Assembly (NCBI GenBank): GCA_905215395.1
Contig: CAJMQA010000007.1
Location: 1 to 26,086 of the forward strand
Origin: an uncultured bacterium
GTDB taxonomy: Bacteria > Bacteroidota > Bacteroidia > Bacteroidales > Marinifilaceae
DNA: 26,086 bases
Direction: 5' to 3'
Numbering within the stretch: position 1 is the stretch's first letter; the number at the start of each line of letters is the position of its first letter. Below, piece after piece: positions 8,095-15,362 of the stretch. The notes below the pieces were generated by a model. The model had not been told where the DNA came from, did not search any database, and saw only the letters and a list, made by a program, of their open reading frames with translations. Both the position numbers and the translations under genes were made by a program.

Positions 8095-8358
8095 ATGAAA
8101 AAGGGCATACATCCTGAAAATTACAGACTGGTAGCATTTAAAGATATGTCTAACGGAACGACTACCATTACCAAGTCTACCGCTGCAACCAAAGAAACCA
8201 TCGAAATTGATGGAGTTGAATACCCATTGATAAAATTGGAAATTTCCAATACTTCACACCCGTTTTATACCGGTAAAGTAAAATTAGTGGATACAGCTGG
8301 TCGTGTAGATAAATTCATGAACCGTTACAAAGATCATTTGGAAAAAAGAAAAAAATAA
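8095..8358 (+). CDS. rpmE2: 50S ribosomal protein L31, type B (zinc-independent)
   Basis: The product has 87 residues, beginning [15 protein letters not shown]. The pattern of type B L31 is clear: [12 protein letters not shown] in the second half and a basic tail with [11 protein letters not shown]. It has no cysteine at all, so it lacks the zinc-binding Cys motif of type A L31; such C-minus forms keep ribosomes supplied with L31 when zinc is scarce. It sits on the large subunit at the bridge to the small subunit. The start at 8095 is chosen because the promoter at 8022-8052 occupies the upstream in-frame starts and because homologues begin with MKKGIHP. The gene is monocistronic with its own terminator. 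Confidence 0.95.
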   Translation: MKKGIHPENYRLVAFKDMSNGTTTITKSTAATKETIEIDGVEYPLIKLEISNTSHPFYTGKVKLVDTAGRVDKFMNRYKDHLEKRKK

Positions 8359-8374
8359 TTTTTTCTACGACATA

Positions 8375-8404
8375 AAAGACCGCCCCTGAGGGCGGTTTTT
8401 TTAT
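8375..8404 (+). terminator. Intrinsic terminator after rpmE2
   Basis: ACCGCCC at 8379-8385 pairs perfectly with GGGCGGT at 8390-8396 around a CTGA loop, extended by flanking A/T pairs and followed by a run of T to 8402. Confidence 0.93.
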
Positions 8405-8483
8405 ACCCTAAAACAATCCAACAAAACGAATAATTTCTTAAAACAATGCACTTTAGCTATACAATCCGTATAATGGCATAGGA

Positions 8484-8514
8484 TTTGCGCTATAGATAAT
8501 GAATTCTATTTTTA
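8484..8514 (+). promoter_or_regulatory. Promoter for lon; decides the start codon
   Basis: TTTG at 8484-8487, a 19-bp spacer and TATTTTTA at 8507-8514 (one mismatch to TAnnTTTG) form a near-consensus promoter. Transcription would begin near 8519-8521. The upstream in-frame ATG at 8499 lies between the two boxes and cannot be used, leaving the ATG at 8589. Confidence 0.65.
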
Positions 8515-8518
8515 CACC

Positions 8519-8537
8519 TGACATTGACAAAATGTCA
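8519..8537. repeat. Inverted repeat at the predicted lon transcription start
   Basis: TGACATT (8519-8525) and AATGTCA (8531-8537) are a perfect 7-base inverted repeat with a 5-base gap. It begins at the predicted first transcribed base of lon. It could be an operator for a dimeric regulator or a 5' stem-loop of the mRNA. It is not the HrcA CIRCE sequence. Confidence 0.6.
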
Positions 8538-8588
8538 GTCGTCGCAAATAAAAGATTCATAACAACTAAAAAGAAGAGAGGAGAACAA

Positions 8589-11003
8589 ATGGACAAAATA
8601 AATCTGAAAGCAGTGTTACTAGAGCAGATGGGTGAGGATTCAGCAGATTTTTTACCTATCATGGGGGACGAGAAGGAACTTTTGAATGACAATCAACAAA
8701 TTCCTGACACACTGCCAATATTACCGCTTCGGAATACAGTGCTATTTCCTGGCGTTATCATACCGATCAACATCGGACGCGACAAATCCCTGAAACTAAT
8801 CCGGGATTCATACCGTCAAAATGCCATGATCGGAGTTATTGCACAAAAAGACACCAATACCGAAAATCCGGGATTTGCTGACCTATATTCTATAGGAACC
8901 GTCGCTTCCATATTAAAAATACTGGAAATGCCGGACGGGACGACAACAGCAATCATTCAGGGGAAACGCCGGTTTCTATTGGAAGACATTTTGTATGATG
9001 ATCCCTATCACGTTGGTAAAATCCTGATTAAAAAGGAAGAAAGAATTCCGGAAAACGATCCGGAATACAATGCAATTGCGGAGTCATTAAAAGATATGGC
9101 TTCCAAAATTGTAAAGTATTCCAGTCACATCCCCAACGAGGCAGGCTTCGCTTTGAAAAATATCGAAAGCATGCTGTTTCTGATCAATTTTATTTCTTCC
9201 AATACGGACGTGGAATATCAAAACAAGCAGGAATTGCTGGAAATTGATAGTCTGAAACAGAGAGCAATCAAACTGCTGGAAATACTAAGTAAGCAGGTCA
9301 GCCTCCTGGAGCTGAAAAATGATATCCAGAAAAAGGTAAAAAGTGATATCGACAAGCAACAACGGGAATATTTCCTGCACCAGCAAATGAAAACCATCCA
9401 GGACGAATTAGGAGGCAATCCGGCCGATGAAGAGTTCAAAGAACTGGAAGAGCTGGCCTCCCAAAAAGAATGGAATGATAATGTCAGGGAGATCTTCAAC
9501 AAAGAGTTGAACAAACTCAAAAGATTAAACCCTGCAGCTCCGGACTATTCGGTACAATCGAATTATTTACGGGAGATGCTGGATTTGCCCTGGAACCACT
9601 GTTCCGAAGATAACCTTGACCTGAATCATGCCCGGGAAATTCTGGATGCAGATCATTTCGGTCTGGAAAAGGTGAAGGAAAGAATACTGGAATATCTGGC
9701 TGTATTGAAGCTGAAAGCAGACATGAAATCCCCGATTTTATGCCTGTACGGTCCTCCGGGAGTTGGAAAAACTTCTTTAGGGAAATCGGTAGCAAGAGCT
9801 CTGAACCGGGAATTTGTACGTATGTCTCTGGGAGGATTGCACGACGAATCGGAAATCCGGGGACACCGGAAAACCTATATCGGTGCCATGCTGGGACGTA
9901 TACTGCAAAACATCAAAAAGTCAGGCACCTCTAACCCGGTATTCATACTGGATGAAATCGACAAAGTCGGAAATGATTTCCGGGGAGATCCGCAATCAGC
10001 CCTGCTCGAAGTGCTCGATCCGGAACAAAACGGTAGTTTCCACGATAATTTCCTGGACATCGACTACGATTTGTCTAAGGTGATGTTCATCGCCACCGCA
10101 AATGATTTAAGCACAATAGCCGGTCCTTTACGCGACCGTATGGAAATCATTGAAGTGAGCGGTTATTTGCTGGAAGAAAAACGGGAAATAGCCAAACGGC
10201 ATCTGATTCCAAAGCAACTTGAAAACCATGGTATCACAGCGGAACACATCCATATTCCGGACGGGATCATCGATATGATCATCGAAAAATACACCCGGGA
10301 ATCCGGGGTCAGAAGTCTGGATATGACCATTGCCAAAATTATGCGGCACGTTGCCCGGAAAGTCGCCATGAACAAAAAGTTCACGGTCACACTGGATGAA
10401 GCCAAAGTCAAGGAATACCTGGGCAGTCCGATATTTTCCAGGGAAAAATACCAAGGGAATGAACTCCCTGGTGTCGTGACAGGTTTGGCATGGACAGCCG
10501 CCGGAGGAGAAATCCTATACATCGAATCCAGCTACAGCAAAGGGAAAGGCCATCTGAGCCTGACAGGAAATCTGGGAGATGTTATGAAAGAATCTGCCAC
10601 ACTGGCATTGGAATACATCAAATCGCACACCACAGAGATCGGAATCGAAGACAAAATGTTCGAAGAAAATGACATCCATGTTCACGTTCCGGCAGGTGCA
10701 GTCCCGAAAGACGGGCCTTCAGCAGGTATTACCATGGTCACAGCCCTGGTCTCCTCACTGACAGGACGTAGAGTGAAAAAAGCAATTGCTATGACCGGAG
10801 AGATCACGCTGAGAGGGAAAGTATTACCCGTCGGCGGTATCCGTGAAAAAATACTGGCAGCCAAACGGGCAGGCATCAAAGAGATCATCCTGTGCAGTGA
10901 AAACAAAAAAGATATCGACGATATCAAAAAAGAATATCTGAAAGGGTTGAAATTCCATTATGTCGACGACATCAAAGAAGTACTGGCTACAGCACTCCTC
11001 TAA
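8589..11003 (+). CDS. lon: ATP-dependent protease Lon, class La
   Basis: Lon unfolds and degrades damaged and short-lived regulatory proteins in the cytoplasm. The 804-residue product (numbering from the chosen start) has a LON substrate-binding domain beginning ILPLRNTVLFPG near 44, then a coiled-coil region around 230-320. The AAA+ module has Walker A GPPGVGKTS at about 388-396 and Walker B FILDEID with Asp455/Glu456. The C-terminal protease domain has catalytic Ser711 in KDGPSAG and Lys754 in GGIREK, 43 residues apart as in E. coli. The ATG at 8589 follows an AGAGGAGA ribosome-binding stretch; an ATG at 8499 would lie inside the promoter. Its coding strand is A/C-rich, in contrast to murA on the same strand. 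Confidence 0.97.
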   Translation: MDKINLKAVLLEQMGEDSADFLPIMGDEKELLNDNQQIPDTLPILPLRNTVLFPGVIIPINIGRDKSLKLIRDSYRQNAMIGVIAQKDTNTENPGFADLYSIGTVASILKILEMPDGTTTAIIQGKRRFLLEDILYDDPYHVGKILIKKEERIPENDPEYNAIAESLKDMASKIVKYSSHIPNEAGFALKNIESMLFLINFISSNTDVEYQNKQELLEIDSLKQRAIKLLEILSKQVSLLELKNDIQKKVKSDIDKQQREYFLHQQMKTIQDELGGNPADEEFKELEELASQKEWNDNVREIFNKELNKLKRLNPAAPDYSVQSNYLREMLDLPWNHCSEDNLDLNHAREILDADHFGLEKVKERILEYLAVLKLKADMKSPILCLYGPPGVGKTSLGKSVARALNREFVRMSLGGLHDESEIRGHRKTYIGAMLGRILQNIKKSGTSNPVFILDEIDKVGNDFRGDPQSALLEVLDPEQNGSFHDNFLDIDYDLSKVMFIATANDLSTIAGPLRDRMEIIEVSGYLLEEKREIAKRHLIPKQLENHGITAEHIHIPDGIIDMIIEKYTRESGVRSLDMTIAKIMRHVARKVAMNKKFTVTLDEAKVKEYLGSPIFSREKYQGNELPGVVTGLAWTAAGGEILYIESSYSKGKGHLSLTGNLGDVMKESATLALEYIKSHTTEIGIEDKMFEENDIHVHVPAGAVPKDGPSAGITMVTALVSSLTGRRVKKAIAMTGEITLRGKVLPVGGIREKILAAKRAGIKEIILCSENKKDIDDIKKEYLKGLKFHYVDDIKEVLATALL

Positions 11004-11022
11004 GTCCGGCAATAAATAAAAC

Positions 11023-11060
11023 AATCCCCAAAAGTACTGGTTGCTTTTGGGGATTATTTC
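11023..11060. terminator. Bidirectional terminator between lon and the AI-2E family permease gene
   Basis: AATCCCCAAAAG (11023-11034) pairs perfectly over 12 bases with CTTTTGGGGATT (11044-11055) around a 9-base loop. T-rich sequence follows on the right and A-rich sequence on the left, so it can serve both convergent genes. Confidence 0.9.
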
Positions 11061-11104
11061 TTTTCTGCCATCTCAAATCTAAAAAAAATTTCATAAATGA
11101 AGAT

Positions 11105-12211
11105 CTACTCATTCAGACTTTGTGTCAATTTCTTCACTAACTTATACTTATTGAAAAACTCCTTCAGAATCACCCGAAGTACAGTATATGAAGGAATAGC
11201 CAGAATCATTCCGGGAATACCTGCTATACTGCCGGCCATCAGGATCACCAGAAAGATTTCCAAAGGATGGGCATGCACACTATTCCCGTATATAAAGGGC
11301 TGAAAAACGACATTGTCTATCAGCTGTGTCAGCAGCATAGCGATGGTCATATAAATTAGAAGCGGCAATAATTGCTGATAGAAATCCATATCCAGATTCA
11401 ACACAACACCAACTGACAGACCAAAGAAAACTCCGATCATAGGACCGATATAAGGAATTACATTCAATACTCCGGTCACCAGGCCAATTACAACAGCATT
11501 GCTGAAATCCAGTCCGACAATTGTCAGTCCGATCGTATTTAAAGTCATGACTCCCAGAACCTCCAGCAATAAACCGACAAAATAACGGACCAGTAGCTTT
11601 TGTATAGAGTCCAGCGCATTCCGGGCCTGTTCCTCAAACCGGGAAGGAATGATAGCCATCACCATACCCGAAAACAAACGACTATCCTTCAGAAAGAAAA
11701 ACAAAATAAAAGTGATGGAAAAAAGAGCCACGAAAATATTACTCATAGTCCCAGCAACCGTACCAAACCAAGTCTTCAGGTCAGCCACATTCAGCACTTT
11801 GCTCAGGCCATCTGTAATATAAGCACTCACATCCTCATCTTCATCCAGTAATCCGTAATGCTTCAAAAAATGTCCGGCATCTTCTATCGGACTTTCCAGC
11901 TCTGAAACTATATTGCTGACACTCACATTACCGAGCGATTGAAACTCCCGGATAGCCAGAGGAATGATCGTACTGAAAAACAATACGAATAACCCCCAGA
12001 GGCAAAGAACTGTAATCCCCGCTTTCAGACTACCGGGCAAATGATAGTCCCCGATTTTAATTTTTCCCAACAAATCGATAATGGGTTTGCCAATAAAAGA
12101 AATGACAGCAGCCACCAATATATACACAATGATTGAAAAAAAGTACCATGAAAAAAAAATTGCAACTACCAATGCCAGAAAGCCCAGAAAATATTTGGTA
12201 AATGTATTCAT
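11105..12211 (-). CDS. AI-2E family transporter (PerM/UPF0118 permease)
   Basis: The product has 368 residues with about eight membrane segments, starting MNTFTKYFLGFLALVV, and an extended middle region (about 115-185). The C-terminal half holds the family's conserved stretch GLVTGVLNVIPYIGPMIG, followed by the signature region HPLEIFLVILMAGSIAGIPG. Members were named after E. coli TqsA (autoinducer-2 export), but others are Na+/H+ antiporters or of unknown substrate, so the substrate is not predictable. In-frame starts exist at 12259 (ATG) and 12262 (TTG), but only the ATG at 12211 has a purine-rich AAAAAGGG stretch ahead of it. A TATTTTTG box (12267 to 12260) would also place transcription start downstream of 12259. 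Apparently monocistronic. Confidence 0.9.
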   Translation of the reverse strand: MNTFTKYFLGFLALVVAIFFSWYFFSIIVYILVAAVISFIGKPIIDLLGKIKIGDYHLPGSLKAGITVLCLWGLFVLFFSTIIPLAIREFQSLGNVSVSNIVSELESPIEDAGHFLKHYGLLDEDEDVSAYITDGLSKVLNVADLKTWFGTVAGTMSNIFVALFSITFILFFFLKDSRLFSGMVMAIIPSRFEEQARNALDSIQKLLVRYFVGLLLEVLGVMTLNTIGLTIVGLDFSNAVVIGLVTGVLNVIPYIGPMIGVFFGLSVGVVLNLDMDFYQQLLPLLIYMTIAMLLTQLIDNVVFQPFIYGNSVHAHPLEIFLVILMAGSIAGIPGMILAIPSYTVLRVILKEFFNKYKLVKKLTQSLNE

Positions 12212-12322
12212 ACTTGCCCTTTTTAAACCATTCGTCGGATCATACGTCCTTTGATTCATCAAAAATAAAAAAATTAAGTTGATTTTTCTTTATATATAAA
12301 AACATTTATATCTTTATTACGT

Positions 12323-12330
12323 TAATTTTG
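12323..12330 (+). promoter_or_regulatory. -7 box of the DUF4492-cydAB operon promoter
   Basis: TAATTTTG matches TAnnTTTG exactly, but no TTTG was seen at the -33 distance. Transcription would start near 12337, which makes the in-frame GTG at 12339 an unlikely start and favours the ATG at 12354. A missing -33 element could mean activator dependence. Confidence 0.5.
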
Positions 12331-12353
12331 GTCAAACAGTGAAGAATAAATCC

Positions 12354-12563
12354 ATGCTGAAACGTTTATGGAATATTTACTATGATGGATTTCACCACCT
12401 GCCCAGATGGGGGAAAATTTTAATTGCCATAGTATTGGCAAAACTCTTCATCATGTTTATTGTTTTCAAGTTACTCTTAATGCCGGATTACCTGAATAGC
12501 CAATATACGACAGATCAGGAAAAAAGTAACCACGTATTGAATACATTAATTACTAAACCATAG
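12354..12563 (+). CDS. DUF4492 small membrane protein upstream of cydAB
   Basis: This 69-residue protein (MLKRLWNIYYDGFHHLPRWG...) has a short amphipathic aromatic N-terminus, one membrane segment at about residues 22-43 (ILIAIVLAKLFIMFIVFKLL), and a polar tail. It resembles the DUF4492 family found next to cytochrome bd genes in Bacteroidetes. Its stop lies only 3 bases before the cydA ATG, so it is co-transcribed and probably translationally coupled with the oxidase. A role as small accessory or assembly subunit, comparable to CydX in proteobacteria, is an inference from size, membrane segment and position; the sequence itself does not resemble CydX. A GTG at 12339 would add five residues but lies too close to the predicted transcription start. 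Confidence 0.8.
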   Translation: MLKRLWNIYYDGFHHLPRWGKILIAIVLAKLFIMFIVFKLLLMPDYLNSQYTTDQEKSNHVLNTLITKP

Positions 12564-12566
12564 CTT

Positions 12567-14135
12567 ATGATACCCGAAATTACATCAGCTTCATTAGTAG
12601 AATGGTCACGCTGGCAATTCGCCATGACAGCCATTTATCATTACATGTTTGTCCCTTTGACACTAGGACTTTCATTCTTATTAGCCATTATGGAAACCAT
12701 GTGGCTGAAAACCGGTAAAACAGAATGGCTCAACGCCACCAAATTCTGGATGAAATTATTTGCCATCAATTTTGCAATTGGAATTGCAACAGGCCTCATC
12801 CTGGAATTCCAGTTCGGCTCCAACTGGTCGAACTATTCCTGGTTTGTCGGCGATATGTTCGGCGCGCCTCTGGCCATAGAGGGACTATTTGCATTTTTCC
12901 TGGAAGCCACTTTCTTTGCAGTGATGTTCTTCGGATGGAATAAAGTCAGCAAACGCTTCCACCTGATCTCTACCTGGATGGTTTTTCTCGGCTCCAATAT
13001 ATCGGCCCTCTGGATTCTGGTAGCTAATGCCTGGATGCAGAATCCTGTGGGAATGGAATTCAATCCCATGACTGCCCGGAATGAAATGGCTGATTTTTGG
13101 GCCGTACTATTCTCCCCTACAGCCATGAGTAAATTCTTCCACACCGTAACCTCCGCTTACACGCTCTCTGCCTGTTTTGTCATTGGAGTCAGCGCTTGGT
13201 TTATCCTGAAAAAACGGAATTTTGAATTTGCCCGTAAAAGCATTCTTCTGGCTTCTGTATTTGGTTTTTTCAGCATTATTGCTACTATATTTACCGGAGA
13301 TACCAGTGCTCAGGACATCACCCGCACCCAACCCATGAAACTGGCAGCCATGGAAGGTCTGAACCAAGGGGGACAAGGTGCAGCCTTCACCCTCATCGGT
13401 ATTGTAAAAGAAGATCCGGACCTTCCCTCTCCCCGTATGAAAAAAGTAGAATACGGCATTCACATTCCGAAAATGCTTTCTTTTCTGGGTTATCATGATT
13501 TCAATGCGTATGTTCCCGGCATTCAGGACATACTAAACGGATATACTTCTCATGAAGGCAAAGTCTATCCTTCCGTGGAGCAACGCATGACCAACGGACG
13601 CACGGCAATTGAAGCCCTGAAAACCTACAAACAGGCTGTTGAAACAAAAAACGATTCATTGGCAACAACATCCCTGCAAACTTTACGCGCTAATTTTCCG
13701 GACTTCGGTTATGGCTATCTTTCCTCTCCTTACGACGCCATCCCTCCCATCCCGTTGGTATTTTATAGTTTCAGAATAATGGTCGGGCTGGGAATGCTAT
13801 TTGTCCTACTGTTCATATTAGCCTGGTGGTATGCCAAAAAAAGGAAATTCGGTCAGTTCCGTTTTATCCCTTATCTGGCGCTCTTCTGCATTCCGATGGC
13901 TTATATTGCTTCACAATGCGGATGGATCGTGGCAGAGGTCGGACGTCAACCCTGGGTCGTACAAAACCTGATGCCAACCAACGTAGCGATTACACGCATC
14001 GCTTCCGGCTGGGTCATCACAACTTTCTGGATGTTTGCCATTCTGTTCACATTACTGTTGATTGCAGAAATTGGCATCATGTGCACTCAAATCCGCAAAG
14101 GGCCGGCTGAGACTGCGCCTCAGAATGAAAAATGA
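12567..14135 (+). CDS. cydA: Cytochrome bd ubiquinol/menaquinol oxidase subunit I
   Basis: CydA binds hemes b558, b595 and d and oxidises quinol at the periplasmic side of the inner membrane, reducing oxygen with high affinity. The 522-residue protein keeps all key positions: His25 (E. coli His19), Glu105 and Glu113 in the GAPLAIEGL...FFLEA proton path (E. coli 99 and 107), His192 in FFHTVTSAY (E. coli 186), and Met405 in FRIMVGLG (E. coli 393). Quinol-loop residues Lys258 and Glu263 in MKLAAME match E. coli Lys252 and Glu257. The periplasmic loop from about 245 to 395 is long, as in the L-type enzymes. It lies between the DUF4492 gene and cydB. In anaerobic gut Bacteroidales such an oxidase serves oxygen scavenging or nanoaerobic respiration. 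Confidence 0.97.
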   Translation: MIPEITSASLVEWSRWQFAMTAIYHYMFVPLTLGLSFLLAIMETMWLKTGKTEWLNATKFWMKLFAINFAIGIATGLILEFQFGSNWSNYSWFVGDMFGAPLAIEGLFAFFLEATFFAVMFFGWNKVSKRFHLISTWMVFLGSNISALWILVANAWMQNPVGMEFNPMTARNEMADFWAVLFSPTAMSKFFHTVTSAYTLSACFVIGVSAWFILKKRNFEFARKSILLASVFGFFSIIATIFTGDTSAQDITRTQPMKLAAMEGLNQGGQGAAFTLIGIVKEDPDLPSPRMKKVEYGIHIPKMLSFLGYHDFNAYVPGIQDILNGYTSHEGKVYPSVEQRMTNGRTAIEALKTYKQAVETKNDSLATTSLQTLRANFPDFGYGYLSSPYDAIPPIPLVFYSFRIMVGLGMLFVLLFILAWWYAKKRKFGQFRFIPYLALFCIPMAYIASQCGWIVAEVGRQPWVVQNLMPTNVAITRIASGWVITTFWMFAILFTLLLIAEIGIMCTQIRKGPAETAPQNEK

Positions 14136-14152
14136 AGAGTGAAGAGTGAAAA
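14125..14152 (+). repeat. Tandem heptamer repeat across the cydA stop codon
   Basis: Four consecutive 7-base units fit RTGAARA: ATGAAAA, ATGAAGA, GTGAAGA, GTGAAAA. They cover the last cydA codons, its stop and most of the gap to cydB. Confidence 0.7.
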
Positions 14153-14167
14153 ATAAACTTATACATT

Positions 14168-15286
14168 ATGGAATTAGATATATTACAGCATTATTGGTGG
14201 ATACTGATCTCTATACTAGGGGGATTATTAGTATTCCTGTTATTTGTACAAGGAGGACAAAGCCTGCTTTACACAATCGGAAAGAACAAAGACGAGCGCG
14301 ACCTGATCGTCAATACACTGGGACATAAATGGGAATATACTTTTACAACCCTGGTCGTCTTCGGTGGGGCATTTTTTGCCAGTTTCCCTTTGTTCTATGC
14401 AACGAGTTTCGGAGGCGCTTATGTAGTCTGGATGCTAATCCTGTTTTGTTTCGTTATACAGGCCGTATCTTTTGAGTACCGGAGTAAGAAAAATAATTTC
14501 CTGGGGAGCCGGACTTACGAAATATTTCTGATAATTAACGGTTTTGCAGCCCCGATATTACTGGGAGCTGCTGTAGCTACATTTTATACAGGTTCGCCTT
14601 TCCGCTTGGGAACCATGCACGATGTGGAATGGATGACCCCCTGGAGAGGCCTGGACGCCTTGTTTGTGATCACCAATTATTTTCTGGCATTGGCTGTATT
14701 TTTTCTGGCCCGGACCTCTGCGGCTCTCTATTTTATCCTGACCATCGACAACGAAAACATCCGAAACAGAAGTCATCGGCAGGTATTATACAATGCCATT
14801 CCTTTTGTGGTATTTTTTCTGTTGTTTATCGGTTTTATCTTTGCAGGTAAAGGTTATGCCATCGATCCCGAAGGCAAAATAGAACTGATACAATACAAAT
14901 ATTTCTTCAACCTGATAGAAATGCCCCTGAATGCCCTTATTTTTATTGCGGGAGTCGCTAGTGTTCTTTACGGTATCATCCGGACAATTATCGCTCCTCA
15001 GTGGAAAAAAGGCGTTTGGTTCACGGGCACCGGAACTGTATTGACAGTCATCGCATTATTGATTATTGCAGGCTTCAACAATACAGCTTTCTACCCTTCT
15101 TCCACAGACCTGAATTCTTCCCTCACTATTTACAACGCCTCTTCTTCCCTCTATACCCTGAAAGCCATGTCATATGTTTCCATTATCATCCCCTTCGTCA
15201 TTGCCTACATCTGGTATGCATGGCGCAGCATGACACGCAAAGCTATGGACACCAGAGAACTTGAAGAGACCGACAATAAGTATTAA
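14168..15286 (+). CDS. cydB: Cytochrome bd ubiquinol/menaquinol oxidase subunit II
   Basis: CydB is the structural partner of CydA in the bd oxidase and carries no heme ligand of its own in the family. The 372-residue product has about eight to nine membrane helices. Family features include the N-terminal YWWILISILGGLLVFLLFVQGG, ERDLIVNTLGHKWEYTFTTLV with the conserved acidic-basic pair, and FEYRSK after the third helix. It starts 32 bases after cydA, the gap filled largely by a heptamer repeat, and ends just before a strong terminator. The start MELDILQHYWW places the first helix correctly. No separate promoter was seen, so it belongs to the DUF4492-cydA transcript. Confidence 0.96.
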   Translation: MELDILQHYWWILISILGGLLVFLLFVQGGQSLLYTIGKNKDERDLIVNTLGHKWEYTFTTLVVFGGAFFASFPLFYATSFGGAYVVWMLILFCFVIQAVSFEYRSKKNNFLGSRTYEIFLIINGFAAPILLGAAVATFYTGSPFRLGTMHDVEWMTPWRGLDALFVITNYFLALAVFFLARTSAALYFILTIDNENIRNRSHRQVLYNAIPFVVFFLLFIGFIFAGKGYAIDPEGKIELIQYKYFFNLIEMPLNALIFIAGVASVLYGIIRTIIAPQWKKGVWFTGTGTVLTVIALLIIAGFNNTAFYPSSTDLNSSLTIYNASSSLYTLKAMSYVSIIIPFVIAYIWYAWRSMTRKAMDTRELEETDNKY

Positions 15287-15320
15287 AAAACGGGGCAATA
15301 ATCATTGCCCCGTTTTCATT
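15287..15320 (+). terminator. Intrinsic terminator after cydB
   Basis: AAAACGGGGCAAT (15287-15299) pairs perfectly over 13 bases with ATTGCCCCGTTTT (15304-15316) around a 4-base loop, followed by a T-rich stretch. The ATTG at 15304-15307 also sits at the -33 position of the next promoter. Confidence 0.93.
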
Positions 15321-15334
15321 ATTTTATAATTTTG
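15304..15334 (+). promoter_or_regulatory. Promoter for the PurF-like gene, overlapping the cydB terminator
   Basis: TAATTTTG at 15327-15334 is a perfect -7 box. ATTG at 15304-15307, a one-mismatch -33 box, lies exactly 19 bases upstream and forms part of the terminator stem. Transcription would start near 15341, about 22 bases before the gene. Confidence 0.55.
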
Positions 15335-15362
15335 TCGCTTAATCAATATACACTACAATTAT

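Noticed and set aside
8379..8396. The short GC-rich palindrome after L31 as a regulatory operator
   Set aside because: It is followed by a T run and sits directly after a stop codon, so it is an ordinary terminator.
8499..8588. N-terminal extension of Lon from the ATG at 8499
   Set aside because: That ATG lies between the -33 and -7 boxes; the ATG at 8589 has a good ribosome-binding stretch.
7971..8600. A dif recombination site at the skew switch
   Set aside because: I looked for ATAA-N6-TTAT-like XerC/XerD arms here and found no convincing 28-base match, so no site is claimed.
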